From positions 372,001 through 436,000 of the forward strand of contig NZ_CP019981.1 of assembly GCF_002982135.1 (NCBI RefSeq): a DNA stretch of 64,000 nt, in the 5' to 3' direction. The position numbers and the translations under genes were made by a program. Under the pieces are notes generated by a model that did no database searches, was not told the DNA's origin, and saw only the letters and a program-made list of their open reading frames with translations. This document shows, piece after piece, positions 8,599 through 17,708 of the stretch. The DNA is from Pediococcus inopinatus (lineage in GTDB: Bacteria > Bacillota > Bacilli > Lactobacillales > Lactobacillaceae). Numbering within the stretch: position 1 is the first letter of the stretch; every line of letters begins with the position of its first letter.

Positions 8599-8836
8599 AC
8601 TTACCCTTGATAAAATGTGCTGTGAAAATGCTGTAAAAAGAATTTTTTTTGAGTTACATTCAATTAATGGAGTAGAGGAGACCCATTTTGATTTGGCGAG
8701 TCGTTCAGTGTTGATTTATCTTCAAGCAGGCACTTTACCGGCAATAGAGAGTAAATATCAGGATGAAAATTTGATTAATAAAGGATGTAAACAAGATGAA
8801 AAACAAAAAAAAGAAACAACAAAATCATGGAGATAA
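8585..8836 (+). CDS. HMA-fold protein, probable variant copper chaperone
   Basis: This 83-residue protein has a ferredoxin-like HMA pattern: [35 protein letters not shown]. The canonical MxCxxC site is changed: the first Cys is kept and preceded by another Cys (Cys12-Cys13), and the second is Ala16. The C-terminal 25 residues are highly charged. ATG 8585 overlaps the copY1 stop, and its 3' end overlaps copB by 41 bases. The place between copY and copB is that of copZ in cop operons, so copper delivery to CopY or CopB is likely but unproven. Confidence 0.7.
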   Translation: MKKLKLTLDKMCCENAVKRIFFELHSINGVEETHFDLASRSVLIYLQAGTLPAIESKYQDENLINKGCKQDEKQKKETTKSWR

Positions 8837-10105
8837 TGATATGCAATCAATGGATCATACTCATATGAATATGGAATCCAATGGTGGCGACATGATGCAA
8901 CACGGTGGACAAATGATGCATATGGGGAATATGAAACGTAAATTTTGGGTATCACTGATTTTTTCACTTCCAATCATTGCATTATCACCTATGCTAAAAT
9001 TCAGCTTTATGCCTAATCTAGTTTTTCCAGGTTCAGAGTGGTTAGTATTGATCTTGGCTACTTTTCTTTATATTTATGGTGGTGCACCATTCATTAAAGG
9101 TGCAAAAGCCGAATTAAAGGAAAGAAAACCAGAAATGATGACGCTTGTAGCGTTAGGCATAACTGTCTCCTATTTCTATAGTCTCTATGCTTTCACTATA
9201 AATCAATTTTTTGTAGCAGATACCCACGTTATGGATTTCTTTTGGGAGTTAGCTACATTGATCGATATCATGTTGCTAGGTCATTGGATTGAAATGGATG
9301 CCGTTATGGCAGCAGGAAATGCACTTGAAAAAATGGCGGCTTTGCTACCTAATACTGCTACTATTGTTGCTGATAACGGTGATCATATTGAAAAACCACT
9401 AAATGAAGTTGTGATTGGTGAATCAGTAATTGTTAAGGCAGGTGAGAAAATACCTACTGATGGTATTATTCTTGATGGAAATACAACTGTGAATGAAGCT
9501 TTAGTCACCGGTGAATCTAAAGCAGTAACTAAAATGAAAAATGATAAGGTTATTGGTGGATCCACTAACGGCTCTGGTGCCATTATGGTTAAGGTAACTG
9601 GAACTGGACAGTCTGGCTATTTAGCACAAGTTATGCAAATGGTAAGTAACGCACAAAAGGAGCAGTCTAAGGCAGAGGGCGTTGCTGATAAAGTTGCAGG
9701 ACTATTGGTTTACGCAGCAGTTAGTGCTGCTATTCTTACCTTTATTGTGTGGTTATTGGTTTCAGGTGACTTTAATCTGGCATTAGAACGTACCGTTACG
9801 GTTCTGGTTATTGCATGCCCACATGCTTTAGGTCTTGCCATTCCGCTAGTAGTTGCGCGTTCAACCTCAATCGGTGCACAAAATGGATTGTTAACTAGAA
9901 AACGCCAAGCGTTAGAAGATGCTACTGAGTTAGATGCTATTCTTATGGATAAGACGGGTACTCTGACTGAAGGTAACTTTGCAGTAAATGACTATAAGGC
10001 TACAGACACAGCATATTCAAATGAACAAATTCTATCGTTGATGGGTGCACTTGAATCTGGCTCAAGCCATCCATTATCGGTTGGTATCTTGTCAAAATTA
10101 AAAGA

Positions 10106-11396
10106 GCTAAATTTAAAACGCGAATTTTATAATCAAGTTAGCCACCCATGTTGATTGATCAAAAAATGGTCAAAAAAAGACACCAAGACGAAAAATCAGG
10201 TATCATTGAAGTTCCAACACTAAACAATGAGAGAGGTTTTCGTCTTGACGCAACAACAGCTTACCACAAATCGTCAAAAGGGTCACCACTTAACTCAAAT
10301 TGAACGTGGAATGATTGCTTCTCTACACTCCGAAGGCCATTCTGCACGCCAGATTGCATCTATTATCGGTGTTAGTCATCAAACCATTAATAATGAGCTT
10401 TCTCGTGGCACTATTAAGCAGGTTAAGAAGATTAACGGAGAGAAGCACTACCTTAAGGTTTATTGTCCTGAAGCAGCTCAGGCTCGCTATGAGGAGAACC
10501 GGTCCAATAGTAGACGTCCATTAAAGTTTAAGCAAGTCACCGACTTCCTAGCCTACTTTGATGACAAGTTTCACACGGAGCACTGGTCACCCGACGCAAC
10601 GGTAGGATATGCTAAAAAGCACCGTTTATTTTCACCTCATAAGATGATTTGTGCGAAGACACTGTACAACTATATTGATGCACAATTATTGGAGATCCGC
10701 AATATCGATCTTGTGGAGAAAGTAAGACGCCGAATGGCTCATCATAAAACAACGAAAGTTAAACGGCTGGCCGGTTCTAAAAGTATTGATGAACGCCCCA
10801 AGAAGGTCAATAACCGTCATGAGTTTGGACATTTTGAAATTGATACCGTTGTTGGTGAGCGTAATGGTAGCCAGAGCATCTTGTTGACTTTCACAGAGCG
10901 TAAAACACGCTTTGAAATAGTCTGCTTGATTGAGGGTAAAGACGCAGATTCAGTATCGTATGCATTGCGAAATATTGTTAATCAATATGGTGATATTATC
11001 AAGACCGTGACGGCAGATAATGGTACTGAGTTTACGACCTTAGAGACTGCACTGAATGGCATAGCTGACACTTATTTTGCCCACCCGTACACATCTTCAG
11101 AACGAGGCACTAATGAAGTTCATAATCGGATGCTTCGTCGCTATTTTCCCAAGGGGCAATCACTCGACATTGCCACTCCAAGCCAAGTTCAGATTGCTCA
11201 ATCGCATCTGAACAACCTGCCTCGGCGAATTTTAAAGTTCAAAACACCAGCCGAAGCTTTTGAAAGAGAAGTCAAGCGTGCTCGCAAGGCTCATACTGCT
11301 TAGCTTTCTTCAATTGAAACTCACTGAAACCTTTCCGCCAGCTGTCTTCGCCTGCGCTGGCTAACTTGCACTTGCAATTTGCGGCTAAATTTAAAA
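10106..11396 (+). mobile_element. IS30-family element inside copB, flanked by 13-bp direct repeats
   Basis: The element spans about 10119-11383. GCTAAATTTAAAA occurs at 10106-10118 and again at 11384-11396. The ends are imperfect 26-bp inverted repeats, about 18 of 26 identical, sharing CGC at the tip and CAAGTTAGCCA inside. IS30 members usually duplicate 2-3 bp; a 13-bp duplication is unusual, although long duplications are known for IS1630. The transposase is in the same direction as copB. Confidence 0.9.
10227..11303 (+). CDS. IS30-family transposase
   Basis: The protein has 358 residues. An N-terminal HTH (LTQIERGMIASLHSEGHSAR, then QIASIIGVSHQTINNELSRG) is followed by a DDE domain with Asp in FEIDTVVGERNG, Asp in VTADNGTEF and Glu in ERGTNEVHNRMLRRYFPKG. 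It appears intact. TTG 10245 is an alternative start behind GAGAGAGG. Confidence 0.95.
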   Translation: MREVFVLTQQQLTTNRQKGHHLTQIERGMIASLHSEGHSARQIASIIGVSHQTINNELSRGTIKQVKKINGEKHYLKVYCPEAAQARYEENRSNSRRPLKFKQVTDFLAYFDDKFHTEHWSPDATVGYAKKHRLFSPHKMICAKTLYNYIDAQLLEIRNIDLVEKVRRRMAHHKTTKVKRLAGSKSIDERPKKVNNRHEFGHFEIDTVVGERNGSQSILLTFTERKTRFEIVCLIEGKDADSVSYALRNIVNQYGDIIKTVTADNGTEFTTLETALNGIADTYFAHPYTSSERGTNEVHNRMLRRYFPKGQSLDIATPSQVQIAQSHLNNLPRRILKFKTPAEAFEREVKRARKAHTA

Positions 11397-12179
11397 ACTA
11401 TTAAAGCAAAAAATATTCAAAGCCTTCCTGGCGTAGGAATACAAGGCGAAATTAATAAAAAAAATATGACGATTGTTAATGAAAAGTATTTGCGTGAAAA
11501 TAAAATCAAGTACGACAAAAATACAGCCAGTAAGTTAGCGTCTGCTGGTAACACAGTTAGTTTTCTCCTTGTTGCAAATATTAATGTTGGTTTTGTGGCC
11601 CAAGGTGACCAAATTAAACCAGCGTCAATAGCATTGATCAATGGACTTAAAGCACAGCATATTCGTCCAGTTATGTTGACTGGAGATAATCAACAGGTGG
11701 CACAGCAAGTGGCTGAACGTCTTGGAATTGATCGACAGGATGTTCATGCCGAATTAAAGCCTGATGATAAGGAGAAGATAGTTAAGCAATATCAAGATAA
11801 GGGGTTTAAGGTTGCTATGGTTGGTGACGGTGTTAACGACGCGCCAAGTCTGGTTCGGGCAAATGTTGGGATTGCAATTGGTGCTGGAACCGATGTAGCG
11901 GTTGATTCTGCCGATATTGTTTTGGTACGAAGTGATCCGGCTGACATACTGAACTTTCTAAAGTTGGCAAAGCATACGACTAGAAAAATGGTACAAAACT
12001 TGTGGTTTGGTGCAGGGTATAACATTTTTGCTATTCCATTAGCTGCCGGAGTATTGGCATTTGCAGGAATTGTATTAAGCCCAGCTTTAGGTGCTGTTCT
12101 TATGGGGCTTTCAACTATTATTGTTGCTATCAACGCGCAGACATTACGAATTGGCAAGTAAGTGCGAGGAGGGATTGAT

Positions 12180-13631
12180 GTGCAACGCAAACGGCTTTAT
12201 TTAATACTCATTGGCTTTATTATTATCGTGATCGGACTCAATGTGTTTTGGTTAATTAAATTTAAGCAATCGCCAGTTAAAGCAGGAATGATGCCAAATA
12301 CAAGCTCACAAATCACTAATAATAAGGAAAAACAAAGAATATTGAACATTCCTCCTGTATTAAAACCAGATTCAACTGATGCTAACAATGTTTATTACAC
12401 TTTGCGAGCACAAACAGGTATGACACAGTTAGTATCTGGGGAAAAAACAAAAACGTATGGTTATAATGGCCCATTTCTCGGCCCAACGATTCGAGTTGAA
12501 AGAGGGCAGAATATCCATATTCATACTCAAAACCGTTTAAAACAAGCAACTTCTTTTCATTGGCATGGTGCTATTTTAGATGATTCAAGTGATGGTGGTC
12601 CACATCAAACAGTTGCAGCAGGACAGAACAAGTTGATAAGTTTTAAAGTTAATCAACCTGCTGCTACGCTCTGGTATCATCCTCATGCTGTTGGTAGTAC
12701 GGCTAGTCAAGTTTACAATGGACTAGCTGGTTTTTTGTTAGTTGATGACCAAAATAGTCGGCAACTAAAACTACCTAGAAATTATGGCAAAGATGATTTT
12801 CCAATTGTAGTACAAGATCGAAGCTTTGATAAAAATAATCAGTTAGATTATAAAAAAATTGTATCTAGTAATGGTACGTTGGGTAATACGTTACTAATAA
12901 ACGGTACTCAAAATCCATATATCGAAACAACTACTAAATATGTTCGGTTACGCTTATTAAATGGTTCCAATGCTCGTGAATATACCTTTAAATTAGATGA
13001 TCGTAGTTCCTTTTACCAGATTAGTACTGATGGAGGATTTTTGAAAAAACCGGTCCAAGAAAATAAAATTACGCTTGCACCGGGTGAACGAGCCGAAATC
13101 GTTGTTGATTTAGGTCACTATTCACAGGGAAGTCAGGTCAAACTCAAGTCGGCAGACAGCAACATTCTGACGATGAAGGTGAAGAATAATCATGACGGGG
13201 AAACAAAATTACCACGACAACTGACTAATCTTCAGACAGTCACTAAGTCAGGACAAAAAGTAACACAAAATATTGCTTTATCGGATATGGGACATATGGT
13301 AAGCATCAATAATAGGCAGTTTTCAATGAATCGAATTGATTTGAAAGTAAAGCAAAATACGACGCAGGTTTGGAAGATCCGCAATAAAAATAATATGATG
13401 GGTGAAATTCATCCTTTTCATATCCATGGTGTTCAGTTTCGATTATTGAGTATTAATAACAACGCATCACCAAGCAACATGCACGGTTGGAAAGATACGA
13501 TCATGACAAGACCGGGTAACCAATACAAGATTTTGATTAAATTCACACAAACCGGAGTTTTCATGTATCATTGTCACAATCTTGAACATGAAGAGGCTGG
13601 AATGATGGGTCAAATTAGAGTTGTGCCGTAA
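12180..13631 (+). CDS. Membrane-anchored multicopper oxidase
   Basis: The protein has 483 residues. One N-terminal membrane segment (LYLILIGFIIIVIGLNVFWL) is followed by three cupredoxin domains. All four copper-binding motifs are present: FHWHGA (about residue 125), WYHPHAVG (166), HPFHIHG (410) and YHCHNLEHEEAGMMG (463). The enzyme should oxidise Cu(I) or phenolic substrates outside the membrane using O2, as CueO/Mco proteins do. GTG 12180 is preferred because GAGGAGGG ends 6 bases upstream. It starts 19 bases after copB, so it belongs to the same operon and may suffer polarity from the IS30 element. Confidence 0.9.
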   Translation: MQRKRLYLILIGFIIIVIGLNVFWLIKFKQSPVKAGMMPNTSSQITNNKEKQRILNIPPVLKPDSTDANNVYYTLRAQTGMTQLVSGEKTKTYGYNGPFLGPTIRVERGQNIHIHTQNRLKQATSFHWHGAILDDSSDGGPHQTVAAGQNKLISFKVNQPAATLWYHPHAVGSTASQVYNGLAGFLLVDDQNSRQLKLPRNYGKDDFPIVVQDRSFDKNNQLDYKKIVSSNGTLGNTLLINGTQNPYIETTTKYVRLRLLNGSNAREYTFKLDDRSSFYQISTDGGFLKKPVQENKITLAPGERAEIVVDLGHYSQGSQVKLKSADSNILTMKVKNNHDGETKLPRQLTNLQTVTKSGQKVTQNIALSDMGHMVSINNRQFSMNRIDLKVKQNTTQVWKIRNKNNMMGEIHPFHIHGVQFRLLSINNNASPSNMHGWKDTIMTRPGNQYKILIKFTQTGVFMYHCHNLEHEEAGMMGQIRVVP

Positions 13632-13634
13632 ATA

Positions 13635-13772
13635 TTACTTAATTCGCTTAATGAAATTAAGCCAAGTTTGTCTAATGGCATCAAGCTGTTGCGGTGGAAT
13701 TAAGCCTAGCATCATGATAAATAGTAACAATGGGCAGAGGATAATCAGAAGAATTGTTGCTAGCATCCACAT
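13635..13772 (-). CDS. Possible 45-residue membrane peptide opposite the mco-copR gap
   Basis: A minus-strand frame from ATG 13772 encodes a strongly hydrophobic segment (MLATILLIILCPLLLFIMML) followed by an amphipathic, positively charged tail ending in WLNFIKRIK. It fills the gap between mco and copR without overlapping either. The ribosome binding site (AAGAAGTGA) is only moderate. It could be a real small membrane protein or chance; no family is recognised. Confidence 0.3.
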   Translation of the reverse strand: MWMLATILLIILCPLLLFIMMLGLIPPQQLDAIRQTWLNFIKRIK

Positions 13773-13854
13773 ATTTATTCACTTCTTTTTCTTTTTGATA
13801 ATTATGCCAGATGTGTATGGAGATTATATGCAAAATATATGGAGGTAGAAAAAT

Positions 13855-14547
13855 TTGACAAAAATTTTAGTTGTTGACGATGAAAAGAAAATTGTAGATA
13901 TTGTTACCGCCTATCTAATTGCGCAAAAATTTGAAGTTGAAGTAGCCTATTCTGGAACGGAGGCCTTAACAAAGTTTTATAAGGGACAGCCTAATTTAGT
14001 AGTGCTTGATCTTATGCTGCCAGATTTGGATGGTAATGAAGTAACTAAAAGAATACGGCAGGATAGTAAAACACCAATAATTATGTTGACTGCCAAATCA
14101 AGCGATGAAAGTATTGTTAATGGACTAAAATCTGGAGCAGATGATTATGTGGTTAAACCTTTTAGTCCACGAGTAGTAGTGGAACGGATAAAAACTGTAC
14201 TGCGACGTGTCACAGAGGAACAAGTAGAAAAAGTACTTTCTTTTAATAAGGGACAGTTAAAAATAAAACTAGAATCTCAGCAAGTTTTTGTTTGCGACGC
14301 AGAAATTGCACTCACACATACAGAGTACGATATTCTGTCAACAATGGCGACCTATTATAGACAAATATTCACTCGTGAACAGTTGATTGATTCAACAAGA
14401 GGTATTGACTATGACGGATTAGACCGAATGATTGACTCACATATTAAAAATTTAAGGCGGAAAATTGAAGATGATAGTACTAAGCCAGTTTTTATAATAA
14501 CTGTTCATGGCCGCGGTTATCGTTTTGGTGGGAGTAAAGACGAATGA
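13855..14547 (+). CDS. OmpR/PhoB-family response regulator of the copper island
   Basis: This 230-residue response regulator has a receiver domain with acidic pocket VDDE (residues 7-10), phospho-acceptor Asp52 in VVLDLMLPD and Lys in VKPF. A C-terminal winged-helix domain (LTHTEYDIL to VHGRGYRF) follows. The start is TTG 13855 with GGAGG 8 bases upstream. It overlaps the kinase gene by 4 bases. Its position inside the copper island suggests a CopR/CusR-like role in sensing envelope copper; the signal itself is inferred. Confidence 0.9.
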   Translation: MTKILVVDDEKKIVDIVTAYLIAQKFEVEVAYSGTEALTKFYKGQPNLVVLDLMLPDLDGNEVTKRIRQDSKTPIIMLTAKSSDESIVNGLKSGADDYVVKPFSPRVVVERIKTVLRRVTEEQVEKVLSFNKGQLKIKLESQQVFVCDAEIALTHTEYDILSTMATYYRQIFTREQLIDSTRGIDYDGLDRMIDSHIKNLRRKIEDDSTKPVFIITVHGRGYRFGGSKDE

Positions 14548-15899
14548 AGCGGCAGATTCGAACACAGCTAATAATCTCTTTTCTATTTTTGGTGTTGTTG
14601 ATTGTTGGTTCAATTAGTTTAATGACAGTAAGCCTGGTCAGTGATCATTTTGATAAATATGTGCAACAAAAACATGATACAACGCTCACTGCATATAAAA
14701 ATGAATTAATGGTTAGTTATCTGACTAGCAATGGTACTTGGAAACAATCTAAAGTTAAAAAGATTGGTGCTAGAGCACTACAGGATGGCCTTATTTTAGT
14801 TTTAAAAGACGCTGATAATAAAATCGTATGGGAACCAAGTCAGACCTTGTTACATAAGGCCACTAATGCTAAAAATATCGATAGTATGAATAAAACGACT
14901 GAGGCCATCAAGATTAATTCTAAACAAATTGCCCAAGCACAATTCTCACATAATGATGCTTTAGGTTATACACGACATGATGTGGCGTTTATCAATGATT
15001 TACGAATTAGTTTGGCCGGTATCTCGGCCTTTGTTTTTTTAGTCGCGATAATTATTGCGGTATGGATAGCCCGTGATCTAAGTAAGCCGTTACGACAAAT
15101 TGTATCCTTTACTCAAGCGGTTGCATCTGGTGATTATCGAAATCAATTACCACAACAAACCCAAATTGTAGAAATAAACGCGCTAATAAATGTAACTAAT
15201 GAGCTCTCACGTCAGTTATCCAAGAATCAGGCTCTGAGAGAACGCTTATCTTCCGATATTGCTCATGAATTACGAACGCCTTTAACAACGATCCAAGGTT
15301 CGTTAGAGGCGATGATCGATGGTATTTGGCCAATTAGTGAGGCTAGGTTGGTTAGTTTAAATGATGAAGTCATAAGGCTGACCCACTTAATCAATAACAT
15401 TGAAAATATCGCTTCAATTGAACATAGTGAGGATAAGTTAATTAAGGTTGATACAGATCTTAGTAAATTAATACAACAAGTTTTAAGTAACTTTCAGAGT
15501 AACCTTGAAGAGAAAAAAATAACACTTGATTATCATACTGAGAAAGTTATTGCCGTGATAGATCCAGACAAAATAAATCAGGTTATTACAAATTTATTGT
15601 CAAACGCCATAAAATTTACACAAACAAGAGGCAAAATAATAATTAAGTTAAAACGAATATCGGATAACATTGTTTTGACTGTAGAAGATAATGGTAGTGG
15701 TATTGCGGAAAAAGACGTACCACATATATTTGATCACTTCTATATGGCTGATCCAGCACGAAATCGACAACAAGGTGGGCAAGGAATTGGTTTAGCAATC
15801 GTTAAGACAATTGTGGTGGCTCATGGTGGCTCAGTTTCTGTTGATAGTAAATTAGGTATTGGGACGATTTTTACAGTTAAACTACCATTAAATAACTAA
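14544..15899 (+). CDS. Sensor histidine kinase paired with the 13855 regulator
   Basis: The protein has 451 residues: an N-terminal membrane segment, an extracellular sensor region of about 125 residues, a second membrane segment ([18 protein letters not shown]), a HAMP linker, the DHp domain with His241 in [12 protein letters not shown], and an ATPase domain with N, G1 and G2 boxes ([25 protein letters not shown]). The ATGA overlap with the regulator shows translational coupling. The sensor loop contains several Met and His but no obvious metal motif. Confidence 0.9.
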   Translation: MKRQIRTQLIISFLFLVLLIVGSISLMTVSLVSDHFDKYVQQKHDTTLTAYKNELMVSYLTSNGTWKQSKVKKIGARALQDGLILVLKDADNKIVWEPSQTLLHKATNAKNIDSMNKTTEAIKINSKQIAQAQFSHNDALGYTRHDVAFINDLRISLAGISAFVFLVAIIIAVWIARDLSKPLRQIVSFTQAVASGDYRNQLPQQTQIVEINALINVTNELSRQLSKNQALRERLSSDIAHELRTPLTTIQGSLEAMIDGIWPISEARLVSLNDEVIRLTHLINNIENIASIEHSEDKLIKVDTDLSKLIQQVLSNFQSNLEEKKITLDYHTEKVIAVIDPDKINQVITNLLSNAIKFTQTRGKIIIKLKRISDNIVLTVEDNGSGIAEKDVPHIFDHFYMADPARNRQQGGQGIGLAIVKTIVVAHGGSVSVDSKLGIGTIFTVKLPLNN

Positions 15900-15913
15900 G
15901 AGGGGATGATTAT

Positions 15914-16717
15914 ATGGGGGCATTAAATCCGATTGCGTTTAAACTAGGACCTTTTCTGGTTCATTGGTATGGCATTATTATTGCTAGTGGTGCAGTGCTT
16001 GGCGTACTACTTGCAATTAAAGAGACTAAGCAGCAAAAGATTTCTGCGGATGATATTTATGATCTGATACTCTGGGCTTTACCAATTGGCCTGATAGGTG
16101 CACGACTTTATTATGTTATTTTTGAATGGTCGTATTATTCGCAACATTTAAATGAGATCATTGCAATTTGGCAAGGCGGAATTGCAATTTATGGCGGTTT
16201 GATTGCTGGTGGTATTACATTGATTATCTTCTGCCGGCGACGTGGCCTGTCAATTTGGCAAGTTTTAGATGTTGTTACGCCAGGCATCATGCTAGGACAA
16301 GTTATTGGGAGATGGGGGAATTTTATTAATCAGGAAGCTTTTGGTACTGTCGTCTCACGTGGCTTTCTGCAGCAGCTCCATTTACCCAATTTTATCGTAC
16401 AGCAGATGTATATCGGTGGTGCGTATCATCAACCGACATTTCTATATGAATCGGTATGGAATCTTATTGGATTGATTTTACTTATTAGCTTACGACATAA
16501 AAAAGGGCTTTTTAAACGAGGAGAAATTGCGTTAAGCTATGCAATTTGGTATTCGTTTGGTCGATTTTTTGTTGAAGGAATGCGGACTGATAGCCTGTAC
16601 CTATTTGGACAAGTACGAGTCTCACAATTATTATCATTAGTTATTTTTGTTGTTATGATAATTATCTTCGTTTATCGACGAAAGCAACAAAAGATCTCTA
16701 ATTATTTAATCAGCTGA
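15914..16717 (+). CDS. lgt: Prolipoprotein diacylglyceryl transferase, accessory copy
   Basis: The protein has 267 residues and seven membrane segments. The Lgt signature [13 protein letters not shown] begins near residue 132, and the conserved YESVWNL and [15 protein letters not shown] follow. Lgt transfers diacylglycerol to the lipobox cysteine of prolipoproteins. It lies 14 bases after the kinase gene. Accessory lgt genes are known in Gram-positive mobile copper loci, but no protein in this island has a clear lipobox. Confidence 0.92.
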   Translation: MGALNPIAFKLGPFLVHWYGIIIASGAVLGVLLAIKETKQQKISADDIYDLILWALPIGLIGARLYYVIFEWSYYSQHLNEIIAIWQGGIAIYGGLIAGGITLIIFCRRRGLSIWQVLDVVTPGIMLGQVIGRWGNFINQEAFGTVVSRGFLQQLHLPNFIVQQMYIGGAYHQPTFLYESVWNLIGLILLISLRHKKGLFKRGEIALSYAIWYSFGRFFVEGMRTDSLYLFGQVRVSQLLSLVIFVVMIIIFVYRRKQQKISNYLIS

Positions 16718-16747
16718 CCAATATTTGATAGAGGATGATGCTAAATT

Positions 16748-17155
16748 ATGATTAATTTATATTTTCATACCAGTGATCCAGCAAAAAGAAAAATGTTGGA
16801 TTGGTTTCGTTGTCAAAAAATAGAAACACAAACCAGAAATATTATGCAAAAACGCTTAACAAAATTAGAAATTAGACATTTATTTTTGCTGTCTGATAAT
16901 GGTAGTGATGATTTAATTGCAACACGTTCAAAGACTGCTCGAGAATATACTTTCGATAATAGTTTAACCTTTGATCAATTAGTTACTATCGTGTATAAGC
17001 ATCCTAAAATCATGAAAAATCCAATTGCTTTTAATGAGAATAATTTAATTTCTGGATTTAATCTTGAAGATATCGGTGTTTTCATACCACGAATACAGCG
17101 TAAACGTGAGCGCTTGTCACTGTTTAGTAAATTATATACCGTGGAGTTTGGTTAA
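16748..17155 (+). CDS. Spx/ArsC-family protein without the CxxC redox switch
   Basis: The 135-residue protein has the Spx/MgsR/ArsC fold pattern: MINLYFHTSDPAKRKMLDWF, LTFDQLVTIVYKHPKIMKNP, and the C-terminal RIQRKRERLSLFSKLY. True Spx has CxxC at residues 10-13; here that stretch is SDPAK, so the disulfide switch is absent. It could still bind the RNA polymerase alpha subunit. It is probably the last gene of the copR-copS-lgt unit (31-base gap). Confidence 0.75.
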   Translation: MINLYFHTSDPAKRKMLDWFRCQKIETQTRNIMQKRLTKLEIRHLFLLSDNGSDDLIATRSKTAREYTFDNSLTFDQLVTIVYKHPKIMKNPIAFNENNLISGFNLEDIGVFIPRIQRKRERLSLFSKLYTVEFG

Positions 17156-17211
17156 GGAGATTACAACAACAATCAGTTCCGAAAAGAAACTAAAATTTTT
17201 TAATTTTTGTG

Positions 17212-17260
17212 TTTACAAATGTAAACAATAGAGGTATGGTGATTTGTGTTTACAAGTGTA
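17212..17260 (+). promoter_or_regulatory. Tandem cop boxes upstream of copY2
   Basis: TTTACAAATGTAAA at 17212-17225 contains the consensus TACANNTGTA, and TACAAGTGTA at 17251-17260 is a second match. Together they form a CopY-type operator before the second copY gene, with the same two-box layout as at 8169-8204 (centre-to-centre distances 37 and 26 bases). Confidence 0.88.
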
Positions 17261-17273
17261 AATTAAGCGAGGA

Positions 17274-17678
17274 GTGATTAATCTGAATAAAAATAATCTA
17301 ACGTACATGACGCCTTCTGAATGGGAGGTGATGCGCATCATTTGGACTAAGAGAAGTATAAGTAGCCTTGATGTTATTGAAGTGATGCAGCGAAAACGTG
17401 ATTGGTCGGAATCTACAATCAAAACTTTACTTGGTCGGTTAACTAAAAAAAATATTTTGGCGACAACTAAAGAAGGTCGTCATTTTAATTATCGACCTAC
17501 TGTGCCGGAAACAACCGCAATGGACAAAACTGTGGCTGAATTATTTCAACATCTCTGTGATATGAAAAAAGGAGCCGGCATCATTAATCTGTTAGCTAAG
17601 TTAAATCTTAGTAAAGGTGATATTGAGCGTATGCAGGCTCAGCTTGATAAAAAACTAAAGGATGCGCCTTGGATCTGA
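17274..17678 (+). CDS. copY: CopY/BlaI-family copper-responsive repressor (second copy)
   Basis: This 134-residue winged-helix repressor contains MTPSEWEVMRIIWTKRS and ESTIKTLLGRLTKKN, typical of CopY. Like the first copy it lacks the C-terminal CxCxxxxCxC hook and ends KDAPWI. The start is uncertain: GTG 17274 overlaps the GAGGAG site, and ATG 17307 is the first ATG. Two consensus cop boxes precede it. It probably controlled the cupredoxin-copA genes, which are now separated from it by an IS3-family element. Confidence 0.85.
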   Translation: MINLNKNNLTYMTPSEWEVMRIIWTKRSISSLDVIEVMQRKRDWSESTIKTLLGRLTKKNILATTKEGRHFNYRPTVPETTAMDKTVAELFQHLCDMKKGAGIINLLAKLNLSKGDIERMQAQLDKKLKDAPWI

Positions 17679-17708
17679 GTCAAGAATCCGGACACGTTTA
17701 TGTATAAT

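Larger units (their letters stand above)
8796..12161 (+). pseudogene. copB: copB copper P-type ATPase gene split by an IS30-family insertion
   Basis: The N-terminal part (8796-10118) encodes a Met/His-rich leader, membrane segments, the phosphatase motif VTGES (about residue 236), the CPH metal motif IACPHALG (about 340) and DKTGTLTEG (about 384). It breaks in the nucleotide-binding domain. The rest (11397-12161) contains MVGDGVNDAPSLVRANVG and the last two membrane helices. Joining the codon ending at 10118 to 11397 gives one frame of about 695 residues, the usual CopB length, so exact loss of the element plus one repeat copy would restore the gene. The CPH motif marks the CopB subclass that exports copper. 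As it stands it should be inactive; an ATG at 11466 could give a C-terminal fragment. Confidence 0.92.

Noticed and set aside
8758..8973. Minus-strand 71-codon ORF opposite the start of copB
   Set aside because: It is a shadow of the Met/His-rich copB leader (Met and His codons read as His and Tyr/Met).
13621..13848. Plus-strand 75-codon ORF after the multicopper oxidase gene
   Set aside because: It starts inside the end of the oxidase gene without a ribosome binding site, and its Cys/Ser/Phe-rich sequence looks non-coding; the minus-strand frame there is more protein-like.
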